Below are positions 1 to 9,226 of a stretch of DNA of 22,346 nucleotides, piece after piece. Under the pieces are notes generated by a model. That model searched no databases. It was not told the origin of the DNA and saw only the letters and a program-made list of their open reading frames with translations. Within the stretch, counting starts at the first letter, position 1, and the number at the start of each line of letters is the position of its first letter. The stretch comes from Welwitschia mirabilis (taxonomy: Eukaryota > Gnetophyta > Gnetopsida > Welwitschiales), in NCBI GenBank assembly GCA_051453625.1, contig JBOZIK010000001.1, positions 275,637,823 to 275,660,168 of the forward strand, read 5' to 3'. The translations under genes and the position numbers were made by a program.

Positions 1-101
1 GTACTTTTTATAAAAGATTGGAACTAATCATTAAGAGGGTTAACTAGTTGTGTAAAATATGCACTTGGGTATTGTATTTTTTTAGAAAAATAAGGGCCAA
101 A

Positions 102-960
102 TCAAATAGAAACCAATTGATAAAACATAAAAGGTATACAATTATTTTGGAGTAAAATCAATTGAAGGTAAAGAGAGTATAATGATAAGACATGGATAGC
201 ACAAACTTTAGAATCCAAATAAGAGATANNNNNNNNNNNNNNNNNNNNNNNNNNNNNNNNNNNNNNNNNNNNNNNNNNNNNNNNNNNNNNNNNNNNNNNN
301 NNNNNNNNNNNNNNNNNNNNNNNNNNNNATTGAAGGTAAAGAGAGTATAATGATAAGACATGGATAGCACAAACTTTAGAATCCAAATAAGAGATAAAGA
401 AGTAATAGATTTCATTGACAAATAATCTCTTACTAAAACATTATAAATCATGAGTGCCATTGTTTAATTTGTTTAATGTATTACTTAAAGAATGGATCCA
501 AGAAGTTTTTAAGGGCTTTTGAGAATGTTTAATAAGATTGAGAAGATCCTTAAAATTCAACTCTAAGCATGGGTTATCATCAAGAAGATAAGGTTTACCC
601 TAATTGAAAATTCCAAGATATTCTACATTAAATTTTTAAAAAGAATAATCATCAGAAGCATAAGGTAAAGTGAACTTACTAGACAAAGAATGAATGTTAC
701 TTTGAGTATTACATGAAATTTTAAAAGGAAGAGATTAAGAGATAGGAGAAATAGAATCTTCAAAATTTTGGGTTTTATAAAAATCAAGGAAATAAACATG
801 GCCTTTAGAATTATATGAAGGTTTAATTAGAAAAGATGGAGTAAGTTATCATAATCAAGATTATAAGGTAATGTGAAAGTGAAATTATAAGTGGAAGGAA
901 GGATATGATTTAAAGCTGTACATAAAGGAATAGGTGGAAAGGATGTAGAAGTATAGGTGG
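102..960 (-). pseudogene. Unrecognised decayed coding region, C-terminal part
   Basis: This is the last part of the minus-strand coding trace. From about 840 a single frame reads KGHVYFLDFYKTQNFED, then a Ser/Pro-rich stretch, GKPYLLDDNPCLELNF, KDLLNLIKHSQKPLKTSW and a hydrophobic end. It is interrupted by TAA at three places and by one TAG before position 400. Positions 743-960 are a near-identical second copy of 1061-1278 across the gap, so the true gene length is uncertain. No motif lets me assign a family; a retroelement gag-like or unclassified retroelement protein is possible. Confidence 0.35.
161..396. repeat. 68-bp exact direct repeat flanking an assembly gap
   Basis: Positions 161-228 and 329-396 are identical over 68 bases and enclose exactly 100 N (229-328). 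The most likely cause is two contig ends that overlap but were not merged; a real tandem duplication is the alternative. Confidence 0.9.
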
Positions 961-1278
961 NNNNNNNNNNNNNNNNNNNNNNNNNNNNNNNNNNNNNNNN
1001 NNNNNNNNNNNNNNNNNNNNNNNNNNNNNNNNNNNNNNNNNNNNNNNNNNNNNNNNNNNNTAGGAGAAATAGAATCTTCAAAATTGTGGTTTTTATAAAA
1101 ATCAAGGAAATAAACATGGCCTTTAGAATTATATGAAGGTTTAATTAGAAGAGATGGAGTAAGTTATCATAATCAAGATTATAAGGTAATGTAAAAGTGA
1201 AATTATAAGTGAAAGGAAGGATATGATTTAAAGTTGTACATAAAGGAATAGGTGAAAAGGATGTAGAAGTCTAGGTGA
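743..1278. repeat. About 218-bp near-identical direct repeat flanking a gap
   Basis: Positions 743-960 and 1061-1278 match over about 218 bases with roughly eight to ten differences, around a 100-N gap (961-1060). The differences are mostly G/A and C/T. Either two alleles were placed in tandem by the assembler, or this is a young tandem duplication. Confidence 0.85.
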
Positions 1279-1680
1279 AATAAAAAAGTATATCTTCTAT
1301 GAAGTTTGAATGAATATGTATGTGTCCTTCATTGTGATCAATTTCTGCACTACTATTTTTGTCATGATTTCTTTGGATCATCTCTTCATTTTTATCATTA
1401 TTGTTTATGATTGTATCTCCTTTATCTTATTAAATATTGCTTTCATTCTTTAGATTATTAGATTCATCAAGATAATTATCAAAATNNNNNNNNNNNNNNN
1501 NNNNNNNNNNNNNNNNNNNNNNNNNNNNNNNNNNNNNNNNNNNNNNNNNNNNNNNNNNNNNNNNNNNNNNNNNNNNNNNNNNNNNATCAAAATAAATAAG
1601 AGCATCATATTCATCTTTGATTGAAAAGTTTTTAGATTTTTCATAAATGGATTTTTCATCTCGATTATCCAGCAATAAAT
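1061..1680 (-). pseudogene. Unrecognised decayed coding region, middle part
   Basis: This continues the minus-strand coding trace after a frameshift near 1690. It reads LDNRDEKSIYEKSKNF, then a short Asp/Tyr-rich piece up to the gap at 1486-1585. Past the gap the same frame goes on as NYLDESNNLKNESNI, one TAA, and a polar Asn/Asp/His-rich stretch to about 1270. A segment rich in Pro, Leu and Thr (TLPYNLDYDNLLHLF) then ends near 1143. The gap is exactly 100 N, so the length inside is unknown; an 8-bp word (ATCAAAAT) is present on both sides. I recognise no domain. Confidence 0.35.
1486..1585. other. Assembly gap, 100 N
   Basis: Exactly 100 N, usually a placeholder for unknown length. The word ATCAAAAT ends the left flank (1478-1485) and starts the right flank (1586-1593), so the flanks may simply overlap. 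Confidence 0.95.
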
Positions 1681-1689
1681 GAATGGTAG

Positions 1690-2487
1690 GGATATAATCT
1701 AATACCTAATATCATCATCTAATAAATAGTCATCCTCATTCTGATTGTTAAAAATTTGAGTTAAATTATTATTATCTCCTCTTTTCTCATCTCTTAATGA
1801 GTAGGATGTTGAAGTTTGATCCAAAAATTTATCTTCATTTTGAAAGCAAGAATTATTATCATTTGTTTCTAAGTTCTCTTTATCTTCCTTAAGGTAGGAT
1901 GAAGTAGGATAGTTTTGAGGATGTTATGCTATAAAAGAACATTGAATTTGTAATAGTCTCTATTACAATATTTCAACCAAATTTTCTAGATTTTAATTGG
2001 TCTTGTGTATTCTTTCATTGATATGTTCTTGGCTTTTCTTCATTTAATTAATTATTTCTTTCATTGGATTATTTTCTTCTTCATAGTAGTTCAGAGGAGA
2101 TGGTTCTTATTTATAGTAATACATGAAAGATGGTTGAAATTAATAAAAATGATTATAAAAAGTTTATCTAAATGAGGTAGAAATCCTAAAATGTGGAGAA
2201 TATTCATTGTCATTTCTATATGGGGTTTGAAAAAAAGAGGGGATAAAATAAGAAGGTTCAAAAGAGGAAGGTACCTAATTCCTACTTTTAACATTATTTT
2301 ATATTATTCTCCCTCTTTTAAAAACCTCTTGTAATGTTTTATTACTATAAATATCAGAATAATTTACATTTCTTCTATTTGATGCAAAGATCTCTATAAT
2401 TGTTTTCTTACTATTATCCTCAAATTTTTTCAAGTTTTTCCTTCTTTTAGTAAGAATTTCCCCAATGGTTATTCTATCACTATTCAT
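1690..2487 (-). pseudogene. Unrecognised decayed coding region, N-terminal part
   Basis: Reading leftward from an ATG at 2487, one frame can be followed for about 265 codons. It starts MNSDRITIGEILTKRR, then becomes rich in Tyr, Ser and Pro, then a charged stretch with a plausible coiled coil (EEENNPMKEII, then INERIHKTN and NLENLVEIL), then an Asn/Asp/Glu-rich part. Eleven in-frame stops interrupt it, and every one is TAA or TAG; many sit where Gln would fit well. The frame is lost near 1690-1705 and continues in another frame. No catalytic motif is seen. The coiled-coil stretch faintly recalls the C-terminal part of plant Ty3/gypsy Gag proteins, but the start does not, so I name no family. 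The long readable frame with conserved-looking composition argues for former coding DNA and not chance. Confidence 0.45.
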
Positions 2488-2539
2488 TAAAGCAATTGAG
2501 AAGAATGGAATAAGAGAATTTTATTTTAAGATATTAAGG

Positions 2540-2697
2540 AAGATAAGTACACAATTAAGATCAAGTTCNNNNNNNNNNNNNNNNNNNNNNNNNNNNNNNN
2601 NNNNNNNNNNNNNNNNNNNNNNNNNNNNNNNNNNNNNNNNNNNNNNNNNNNNNNNNNNNNNNNNNNNNAAGATAAGTACATAATTAAGATCAAGTTC
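2540..2697. repeat. 29-bp direct repeat flanking a gap
   Basis: Positions 2540-2568 and 2669-2697 match at 28 of 29 bases (one C/T difference) around a 100-N gap (2569-2668). This is the same pattern as the other gaps in the window. Confidence 0.85.
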
Positions 2698-2991
2698 TTA
2701 TCTTTTTTATGTTTCATCATTTTATTAAAATTGTTGATCTTTAATACTCAAAAAGATGTATAATGGTTGTTATTTTAATTATCATGAAAATAACTAATAA
2801 AATGATTATAGAGAGAAAGAAAAATCTGATTTTAAAATAATAATAAAAGTAGAAAAAATCTTCTTATTTAATTTTTGGAACTTGTGTACCTTGAGTGTGC
2901 ATACCTGGATTTTGCTTAAAGTCGAATAATCCTTCTCTGATATTTCCTTCAATTNNNNNNNNNNAAAATAAAAAACAATAGATCATCATTA
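2698..2991. other. AT-rich sequence without recognised genes, with a 10-N gap
   Basis: This stretch lies upstream of the minus-strand pseudogene start. It is AT-rich with A and T runs. A slightly more complex piece at 2880-2954 gives no convincing translation. The gap at 2955-2964 is 10 N. I see no promoter that I would defend. Confidence 0.6.
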
Positions 2992-3330
2992 ACCTAATTG
3001 TGGGGATGATAAGAAAAACGACAGTCACAAAAAAAACCAAACTCTAAAAAAAATTATAGAAAATGAAAAATTACACTATCGTCTTGTCTATTGTGGGGAT
3101 GATAGCAATGATAATGATCAAATTAATAGAAAATTGAAATTTGAAAACTTATAAAAAAGTACTAAAAACAAAAAAATAGACTATTGTTTAAGCTTTCATG
3201 GGGATGATAGAGACGATGATAGTACTTTTATTATCAAACTATAAACTAAAGGAAAATTATAAAAGAAGAAAATAATTTTGAAGTTTCAGAACTGTCATGC
3301 CTAATGTGTTCAAGATGATAAATAAGACTA
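2992..3330. repeat. Degenerate array of about 100-bp units headed by GGGGATGA
   Basis: The word GGGGATGAT or GGGGATGATAG starts at 3002, 3095 and 3200, and a weaker CAAGATGATA lies at 3311. Spacings are 93, 105 and 111 bases. Each head is followed by an A-rich stretch, and the units before 3095 and 3200 share a lead-in with CTATYGT...TTG. The same head word and unit length occur in the LTR-like repeats at 4389-4622 and 5361-5684, so this is probably a diverged piece of the same family. Confidence 0.6.
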
Positions 3331-3589
3331 CAAGGATTCTAAAAATTACAAAAAATAAAAATTACTAAAATAAACCTACTCTAAGCTATGCTAAAGATAC
3401 AATACTATTTTAAATAAATTACCTAAATAGAAAATTCAAGATACTTAGCTGGTTAGTGATAATTCTCTAGTCCTTGCAGTCTTCCCAAAAAAAGCACCAA
3501 AACGTTGTGATATGAATTTATGCAATTTTGATGTTCTTTAGATAAACTTATGAATTAAATAACTTATAGGAAAATACATACTAGTATAG
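3331..3589. other. AT-rich stretch without genes
   Basis: This is A-rich sequence between the GGGGATGA array and the first LTR-like copy. I see no coding frame, no hairpin worth listing and no repeat other than short A runs. Confidence 0.6.
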
Positions 3590-4806
3590 ACAAGAGTTCA
3601 CCCAAATGTCTTAATCCCAATGAAGGCACTAGGCTCAAAGTTAGAGAATTGATTTCTAAGGTATTTCTAGTATTTTTATCTTTTAATAGCTAAAAATAAG
3701 TAACAAAGTAAAATGCAATGCAAAGTAAATGGAGATGAAATGAAAATGAAAGTGAAATGAATTCTATTAGATCTTAATTCTCTTGTAATAACAATTAGCT
3801 TTTCTATAATTCAAATCAATTAAGAAAATTACTTAACTTATTCCTAATCAATGTGAAATATGAGATATACAAAATAGAATTATGAAATGCAATGTAAAAT
3901 GGAAATGGAATAACAATGCAAATCTAAACTAATCAAACTCAACCTTGACAAAGGTTGCCCTTATGATCTAAGTAAATCACAGAATCATTACTTAAACTAT
4001 ACTTAAATTAAACTATAAAGGACATAAACAGAATTGAAATTGAAAAGAGTAATTGTATTAATTCAAATAACTTTACATCCACTTATAACAAAATAGTAGC
4101 ATCTAAATGGAAGAGACTCGGCCTAACACCAAGAGAACTCCTTTCTGTAGCTATTGAATGAACTTCTTGTTCTTTAATCTTTTATCACAAGCATATCCAA
4201 TATAAAAGATGAATTAGAAGTGAAGACAAGTGAGGTGTTTATAGTTTTACATTGAAAGTTCTAGAATAGTAACCCTAAAAATTAGAGAAGAAACCCTAAC
4301 AGCCTAAGTGGGTGCATGACAAAATTACAAGATAACTCAATCTGACTTATATAAAACAGTTATCTTCCTGAATGTCATAGGAACAATAATGGGGATGATA
4401 CCCCTTAATAACAAATAAATCGTCAGCTTTTGGCTTCATAATCAGCCTTGCAGTTGGCTTTAGATTTATTATCATCCCTCATGTTGTGGGGACAACAATG
4501 GGAATAACACCTCCTTAGAAAAGGGTCTTCATTGGCTTCAAGCCCCAGTCCACATTACTATCATAATTGGCAAATGCAGTGCTATTATTCTGTCTATTAT
4601 GGAGACGACAATGGGGACGACACCCTTCTAAATCTCTTCAAGTAAAGTAAATGAGTCTTCTTCATCATTAATCTTCCTCCAATGTACTAAGTACTAAAAC
4701 ATGCCTAAAATACCTTCAATGATGCTACGAATTACGTGTTTTCATGATCATCCCATTGACTTTCCATAATCATTAGAATTACATCCAAACCTGTATAAAT
4801 ATCCTA
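3590..4806 (-). repeat. LTR-like repeat, copy 1, promoter on the minus strand
   Basis: From about 3920 this matches copy 2 (4907-5900) in order and orientation, by eye roughly three quarters identical. From about 3590 it also matches copy 3 (21640 onward). Read on the minus strand it looks like an LTR: a U3-like part with three GGGGAYGACA heads (4389, 4498, 4611), a TATA-like TATAAAC (4237-4243), then a transcribed-looking part ending in GC-poor sequence. Positions 3700-3780 contain a run of short ATGAAATG/AATGCAA words. It ends at a 100-N gap. No family match is made; a Ty3/gypsy LTR is a guess. A solo LTR or a non-LTR repeat with its own promoter is the alternative. Confidence 0.6.
4377..4622. 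promoter_or_regulatory. Three 12-bp doublets of RTGGGGAYGACA in the U3-like part of copy 1
   Basis: Doublets lie at 4377-4400 (first half degenerate), 4486-4509 (GTGGGGACAACA then ATGGGAATAACA) and 4599-4622 (ATGGAGACGACA then ATGGGGACGACA). Each is followed by CC-rich sequence (CCCCTT, CCTCCTT, CCCTTC). Spacing between doublets is 109-113 bases. A function as enhancer or factor-binding site is inference only. Confidence 0.5.
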
Positions 4807-4906
4807 NNNNNNNNNNNNNNNNNNNNNNNNNNNNNNNNNNNNNNNNNNNNNNNNNNNNNNNNNNNNNNNNNNNNNNNNNNNNNNNNNNNNNNNNNNNNNN
4901 NNNNNN
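4807..4906. other. Assembly gap, 100 N, between two LTR-like copies
   Basis: The gap sits between the U3-like end of copy 1 and the U5-like side of copy 2. That is where the internal region of a minus-strand LTR element would lie. Length is unknown, so an internal region could be missing here. Confidence 0.9.
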
Positions 4907-5900
4907 ATTACTAACTAAGGTCAACCTTAATAAAGGTTGCCCTCATGATCTAAATAAATTATAGATCTATTACTTAACTATGATCAACTTAAAGCATAAG
5001 GGACATTCACAGAATTGGAGTGAAAAGAGTAATTGTATTAATCAAAAGAACTTTACATCCACTTATAATAGAATAATAGCTTCTTAATGGAAGAGCCATA
5101 ACCTAACAGTAAGGAAACCCCTTTCTACAGCTACTGAATGGACCTACTACCTTTAAGATTCCATCATAAGAATATCAAGTATAAAACATGGTTGAAAGTG
5201 AAGGAGGGAAGGGGTATTTATAGTTTTATAATGAACTGTAACTCTAGACATCCGTTAAGAAAACCCTACTTACCCACATGGCCTATTTGGCACTTGTTAC
5301 AATGAAATTTACTGTCATAGTGTAAAAATAGTTGTTGTCCTATCTTTCATTTACATAATAATAGGGATAACGCCGCCTTCTTACGTTAGGTTGTATGCCT
5401 GTGTAATACTGTTAGCTCCATGGGATGCCCATGCATATTACCAAGGCTGTCATCCTGTCAGTCGTTCACACGACATAGGGGATGACACCTTGGACTATAT
5501 GCCCATGTGCTACTGTCAGCTGTGTGTGTTGTCATCCATTGTCCTTCCTATCATCCAAATGACCAAGGGGATGATGCCCTACAATCATGTGCTATTATCT
5601 AAGTGTTGTGTATGAGTTGTTCCTGTGTAGTTATTTTTATGAGCTATTGTCCCCTTTGTCGTGGCGATGACAGTGGGGACGACACTCTTCCCAAGCTTCT
5701 TAAGTCATGTAAATTGGTTTTCTTCACCTTTAGTCCTCTTTTATTATGCTAAGTATTAGATCTTACCTGAAATACCTCCAATTATGTCAAGAATTACATG
5801 TTTTCCTGATCATCTTTTTATCTCTTCATAATCAGTAGAATTATATCTAAACCTATATAAATATCCTATAAAAGTACTTCAAATACACCATCAAATTCTT
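4907..5900 (-). repeat. LTR-like repeat, copy 2, promoter on the minus strand
   Basis: Landmarks shared with copy 1 include AAGGTTGCCCTYATGATCTA (4935-4954 here, 3951-3970 in copy 1), GTAATTGTATTAAT, ACTTTACATCCACTTATAA, and the end near CCTATATAAATATCCTA. On the minus strand it has a good TATA box, TATAAATA (5215-5222), followed by CCCC. Its U3-like part (5361-5684) is less AT-rich than the surroundings and holds four ~100-bp units headed by GGGATAACG, GGGGATGACACC, GGGGATGATGCC and GGGGACGACACT. The right edge at about 5900 abuts copia pol directly. An open frame of 74 codons at 5391-5615 on the plus strand lies wholly inside the U3-like units and has no support as a gene. Confidence 0.65.
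5361..5684. promoter_or_regulatory. Four GGGGAYGACA-headed units in the U3-like part of copy 2
   Basis: Heads are at about 5364, 5477, 5567 and 5674. The last is a clean 12-bp doublet (GTGGCGATGACA 5661-5672, GTGGGGACGACA 5673-5684). Units share an internal piece like ATGTGCTATTATC or ATGTGCTACTGTC. This fits a tandem U3 array as found in many LTRs; the regulatory role is not shown by sequence. Confidence 0.5.
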
Positions 5901-6825
5901 ATAAATTGGCATTGCAATAGGTAAAAATCTACATACTTAGTGGTATATGTAGATAATATGCTAACAACTAGAAGTGATGAAAAAGATGTAAAAGGAATAA
6001 AAATCATCTTAAGTAAGAAAGGTAACATATTTGATTTTATATTAGCTAAATTCTACCTAGGTGCAAAAATTATTTAACAAAATGATAGAATATTCTTGAC
6101 ATAAAATATGTACATTAGAGATCTATTTTAGAAGCTTAAACTAATAAATAAAAAAGAATTTATAACAGCTTTAAAAAATAATACTAAGGTATCTACTAAC
6201 AAAGACTTAAAAGCTATAAATAAAACTAAATATAAAAGAATAGTAAATAATCAATACTAGACTAGATATACCATAGGTTTTTGATGCCTTTTTAAAATAT
6301 ATTCATGCATCTAAGATAAGTTATTTGAATGTTGAAAAGAGAATATTAGGATATCTAAATAAGACCAAAGATTTATTTTTAATCTATAAAAGAAACTCTC
6401 AATTCATTTTAAATATATACTCTAATTCTGATTTTACTAGAAAAACTAATACCTCATTGTTAACTTTAGGTATATCATGTTCTTGATGACATCATTCCTA
6501 TCTTCATATTCAAAGCATTAGAAAACTATAGTATGATCTTATATTAAGGAAGAATATATAGTTTCTTTTAGGCATGTAGAAAAATCAAATGGCTAACAAA
6601 ATTGTTGGAAGTAGTAACCTTAAAATAGACTAAGGTAACAGGGCTCTTCGTTGATAATTAGTTATTAATTTGAATAGGAAAATATCTAGTGCATCATAAT
6701 AAGATTAAAAGCTCTAGTGTTGAGGTCCATAAAATTGGAAAGCTTAAATAAAATGAAGTTATTCTGCTTATATACTATATAACCACAAATAAGACTACTA
6801 ATATCCTTATTAAACCACTTATTTG
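5900..6825 (+). pseudogene. pol: Ty1/copia pol remnant: end of reverse transcriptase and RNase H
   Basis: The translation reads VVYVDNMLTTRSDEKD, then LAKFYLGAK (5937-6075), the well-known copia RT block. The catalytic YVDD box is YVDN (5946-5957), so the last Asp is lost. Further on are YIRDLF, TRYTIGF (cf. TRPDI), a block ending in VEKRILGYLNKTKDL (6299-6375), an RNase H block YSNSDFTRKTNTS (6419-6457; the family has YSDxDFAG), ACRKIKWLTKLLEV (cf. the WLRKLL block) and NKTTNILIKPL, the normal pol end, at about 6825. Several frameshifts and stops separate these blocks. Everything upstream of the RT catalytic box is missing: at about 5900 it runs into the LTR-like repeat. It is dead. Confidence 0.85.
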
Positions 6826-6868
6826 AGAGAAGTTTTAGTACTAATAATCTAAAATTGGAATAAAAATT

Positions 6869-7415
6869 TGTTGATTTAAACTCAATTATTTCTGTTATAC
6901 ATTATGAAATTCATTTGAATTTTGAGTCTTTATTCAAAGTCATTCTTGATCCTAGTACTCTAGGATATGTAGTATAATTCTAGTTTAGTACTAAGGGATG
7001 TGTAATACATTTTATCCTTGCATTACAAGATGGGTAACACACATGATAGTCCTATTTGCTATAGGATATATAGCAGTAAATTAAATACTTTTAAAATGAA
7101 ATAGTTCCATAACATAATAACTCCTGTAAGGAGGTTTTATTAGATGCCACATTCCCAAGGTTTTCCTTTGGGTACCTTGGTTTTTCCTTGGAAGAGAAGT
7201 ATTTCTACATTAAGGGGAAACTACTAAGTTTTGTATGCACATAGTGGTTATAGGACTAGGAGAACATGTAAATCCTAGTAAAATTCTAATGGTATTCTTA
7301 TATTTAAAAGTAATATTTTAATTGTAATAATCTATCTAAATAAATATAGAAAAATAAAAATTTTATTTTTGAAATTTCTTACTCATGATTTTGGATCATC
7401 TATTTCCCACCAACA
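6869..7415 (+). repeat. Candidate 3' LTR of the truncated copia element
   Basis: This starts TGTTG (6869) and ends CAACA (7411-7415), the short inverted ends typical of copia LTRs, and lies about 45 bases after the pol end, where a 3' LTR is expected. It contains a TATA-like GATATATAG near 7066 and a direct CCTTGG/CCTTTGG/CCTTGG cluster near 7160-7195. The polypurine tract is poor, and no second LTR is in the window, so the boundaries are tentative. Confidence 0.4.
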
Positions 7416-8193
7416 TCTACTTATAATTTTAATAGTTCTATAATTTTCTTCATTATTATTCAAATGAATTTCCTATCCAATCCTTTTATGATAGGATTTA
7501 CTTTCTAGCTTTCTAATATATTTAGATTTCTAAAGGCTATTTTATGTGTTAGATGTTTTAAAGATAAATTGGATGATGTTTTTCATCCCTTAAAAGCTTC
7601 AAAATTTTTATCATTTTAAGAAGTAATTTTCTTTAATTAATAGAGATTTATAATTTCATTTCATTCTTTATTAATTATTTTTTTCTTAAGGTAAGTATAA
7701 ATTTAATTGTACTTACATTTTGAGTAGGTTAGATCATTTTTATTATTTTTTACTCTCTTTTTGGACTTTTTATTTTATATTTAAAATGCTAATGAAGGTA
7801 ATTGTATTGAATCATTTTCTAATTTTCTTGATTCATTCTTTTAGTTAATTATCTCAGTGGCATCCCACTATGTGTTGAATTAGAAATTATGCTTATCATG
7901 CCTAAAAATAGTTGGTTAAAAGTAGTAATCATAAATATCAATGTATTTCTTCTATGATTAGCTCTATGTCTCATCAAGTCTAGTGAGATCTATTAAATAT
8001 TTTAATTAAGCCTTACTAGCTAAAAATGGAAAACATTTACAATTTGTTTGTAAATTTAGAATGATAATTATAAATTTTTAAAATAAAATTCTAGTTGAAA
8101 TCAAGGTTTCTATTAGTTACTTATTGATAATTCTTTGATCTCTAAGATAGATGAGATTTTCGCTTTTGTAGTAAATTATTTTCTATCCATGTT
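7416..8193. other. AT-rich DNA between two copia elements
   Basis: About 780 bases of T-rich sequence with no translation I recognise in any frame and no clear repeat. It may be ancient retroelement or host intergenic DNA. Confidence 0.6.
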
Positions 8194-9123
8194 TGAACCT
8201 CCTATTTATTAGTTGATGATAAGACAAATCCTATCTAATGATAGTAATGATCTAAGGTTTTTCATGGACTAAATTAAATGCCTTGGAGTTAAAACTAGGA
8301 CATATAGCTGCATGCAAATAAGCCATTTAAAAATCTAAGTTAAAAGATAAGAGAAGATGGAGATTAAATTCTATGAAAAATAAATTTAATGTTTATTAAA
8401 TTCATTAGGTGATTAATCAACATTCTTCAGGGAATCAACCATAGGATAAATGATTACAGTTAATAAGTAATCGACTAATAGGTAGTAGATGGTTGATTGT
8501 CCAATAGTCACCTTGGCCTTTAATAGGGATCAATCACCCAAGTTCCAAATACTATAGAAAATGAACATAAGATAACATATTAACTATTACATCAAATGAG
8601 CTGACCATTATTCTAATGATAAATGCAAATATAACCATTATGAACTATTGATAGCCATTGGAATATCATCTTAAGAGACTAAAGAATGATTTGGGAGGGG
8701 CCAACATTAAAATTCTTCATATTTATGACCTACAACAAATAAAATATCACTTGTATAGATAATTTAACTATTGTAACATTCAATATTTTTGTTTTTTTAA
8801 TGGTAGTTCTTTAACAAGCATCTAATCTTACTCTGCTATACTCTTCTACTATCTTTTATTTTTTTAATAGTTGATCATGAACATAAGTAAGCTAAAATAC
8901 CTTATACAAGTCACTAAGAACCACTATAAAATCCTAATTATACCATTGAAAAACTACAATAAAGTCCCATTATATGTGTCGCTAGAAACTACACTTAGAA
9001 TAAAGGAAAATAGGCTTGTTTTTCATACTTATGCCTTTCCAATTTTGTTTTATTAGTTATAATTCATGTGATAACTTATAATATTTGTTATTAAATATTT
9101 GAACTGTCATCAAAGTTATTACA
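8194..9123 (+). repeat. 5' LTR of the SIRE-like element
   Basis: Starts TGAACCTCC and ends in ACA. Order and spacing match the 3' LTR throughout, for example CATATRGCTRCATG, TGAACATAAGA, ATATCATCTT, CTACAACAAATA, TTTTATTAGTTATAATTCATG, CATCAAAGTTA. It contains repeated words like GGAATCAACCAT, GTAATCGACTAA, GGGATCAATCAC and an inverted ATGGTTGATTGT. A 61-codon open frame at 8871-9056 is part of the LTR and not a gene. Confidence 0.8.
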
Positions 9124-9158
9124 AAAAGATAAGAAACTTTATTACAAAAAAAAAAAAA

Positions 9159-9172
9159 AGGTATCAAATTAC
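9159..9172 (+). other. Degenerate primer-binding site
   Basis: AGGTATCAAATTAC resembles the usual copia site TGGTATCAGAGC, which pairs with the 3' end of initiator tRNA-Met. It lies 36 bases after the LTR end at 9123, further than normal. The interval holds a partial repeat of TTATTACAAAAA and an A14 run (9146-9159), so slippage has probably pushed the site away. Confidence 0.5.
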
Positions 9173-9226
9173 TTGTAGGTGACATATCAAGAAACTGATT
9201 AGATAAAGAAAACTAACAAGAAAATA

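Noticed and set aside
102-2487. A variant genetic code in which TAA and TAG encode Gln, as in many ciliates
   Set aside because: The TAA/TAG-only stops suggest it, but the same window has frameshifts, TGA stops in the copia and LINE remnants, and Asp-to-Asn losses of catalytic residues, all of which point to mutation in dead plant retroelements.
1-2487. Integrated plant pararetrovirus
   Set aside because: No RT, movement-protein, coat zinc-knuckle or aspartic-protease block is visible in the minus-strand coding trace.
2992-3330. CRISPR-like array (short repeat with regular spacing)
   Set aside because: The repeated word is only 8-10 bases, spacing varies from 93 to 111 bases, and the setting is a plant genome.
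5391-5615. 74-codon open frame on the plus strand
   Set aside because: It lies inside the tandem U3-like units of the LTR-like repeat, is Cys- and His-rich only because of the repeated words, and has no counterpart in copy 1.
8871-9056. 61-codon open frame on the plus strand
   Set aside because: It is inside the 5' LTR and is not kept open in the 3' LTR.
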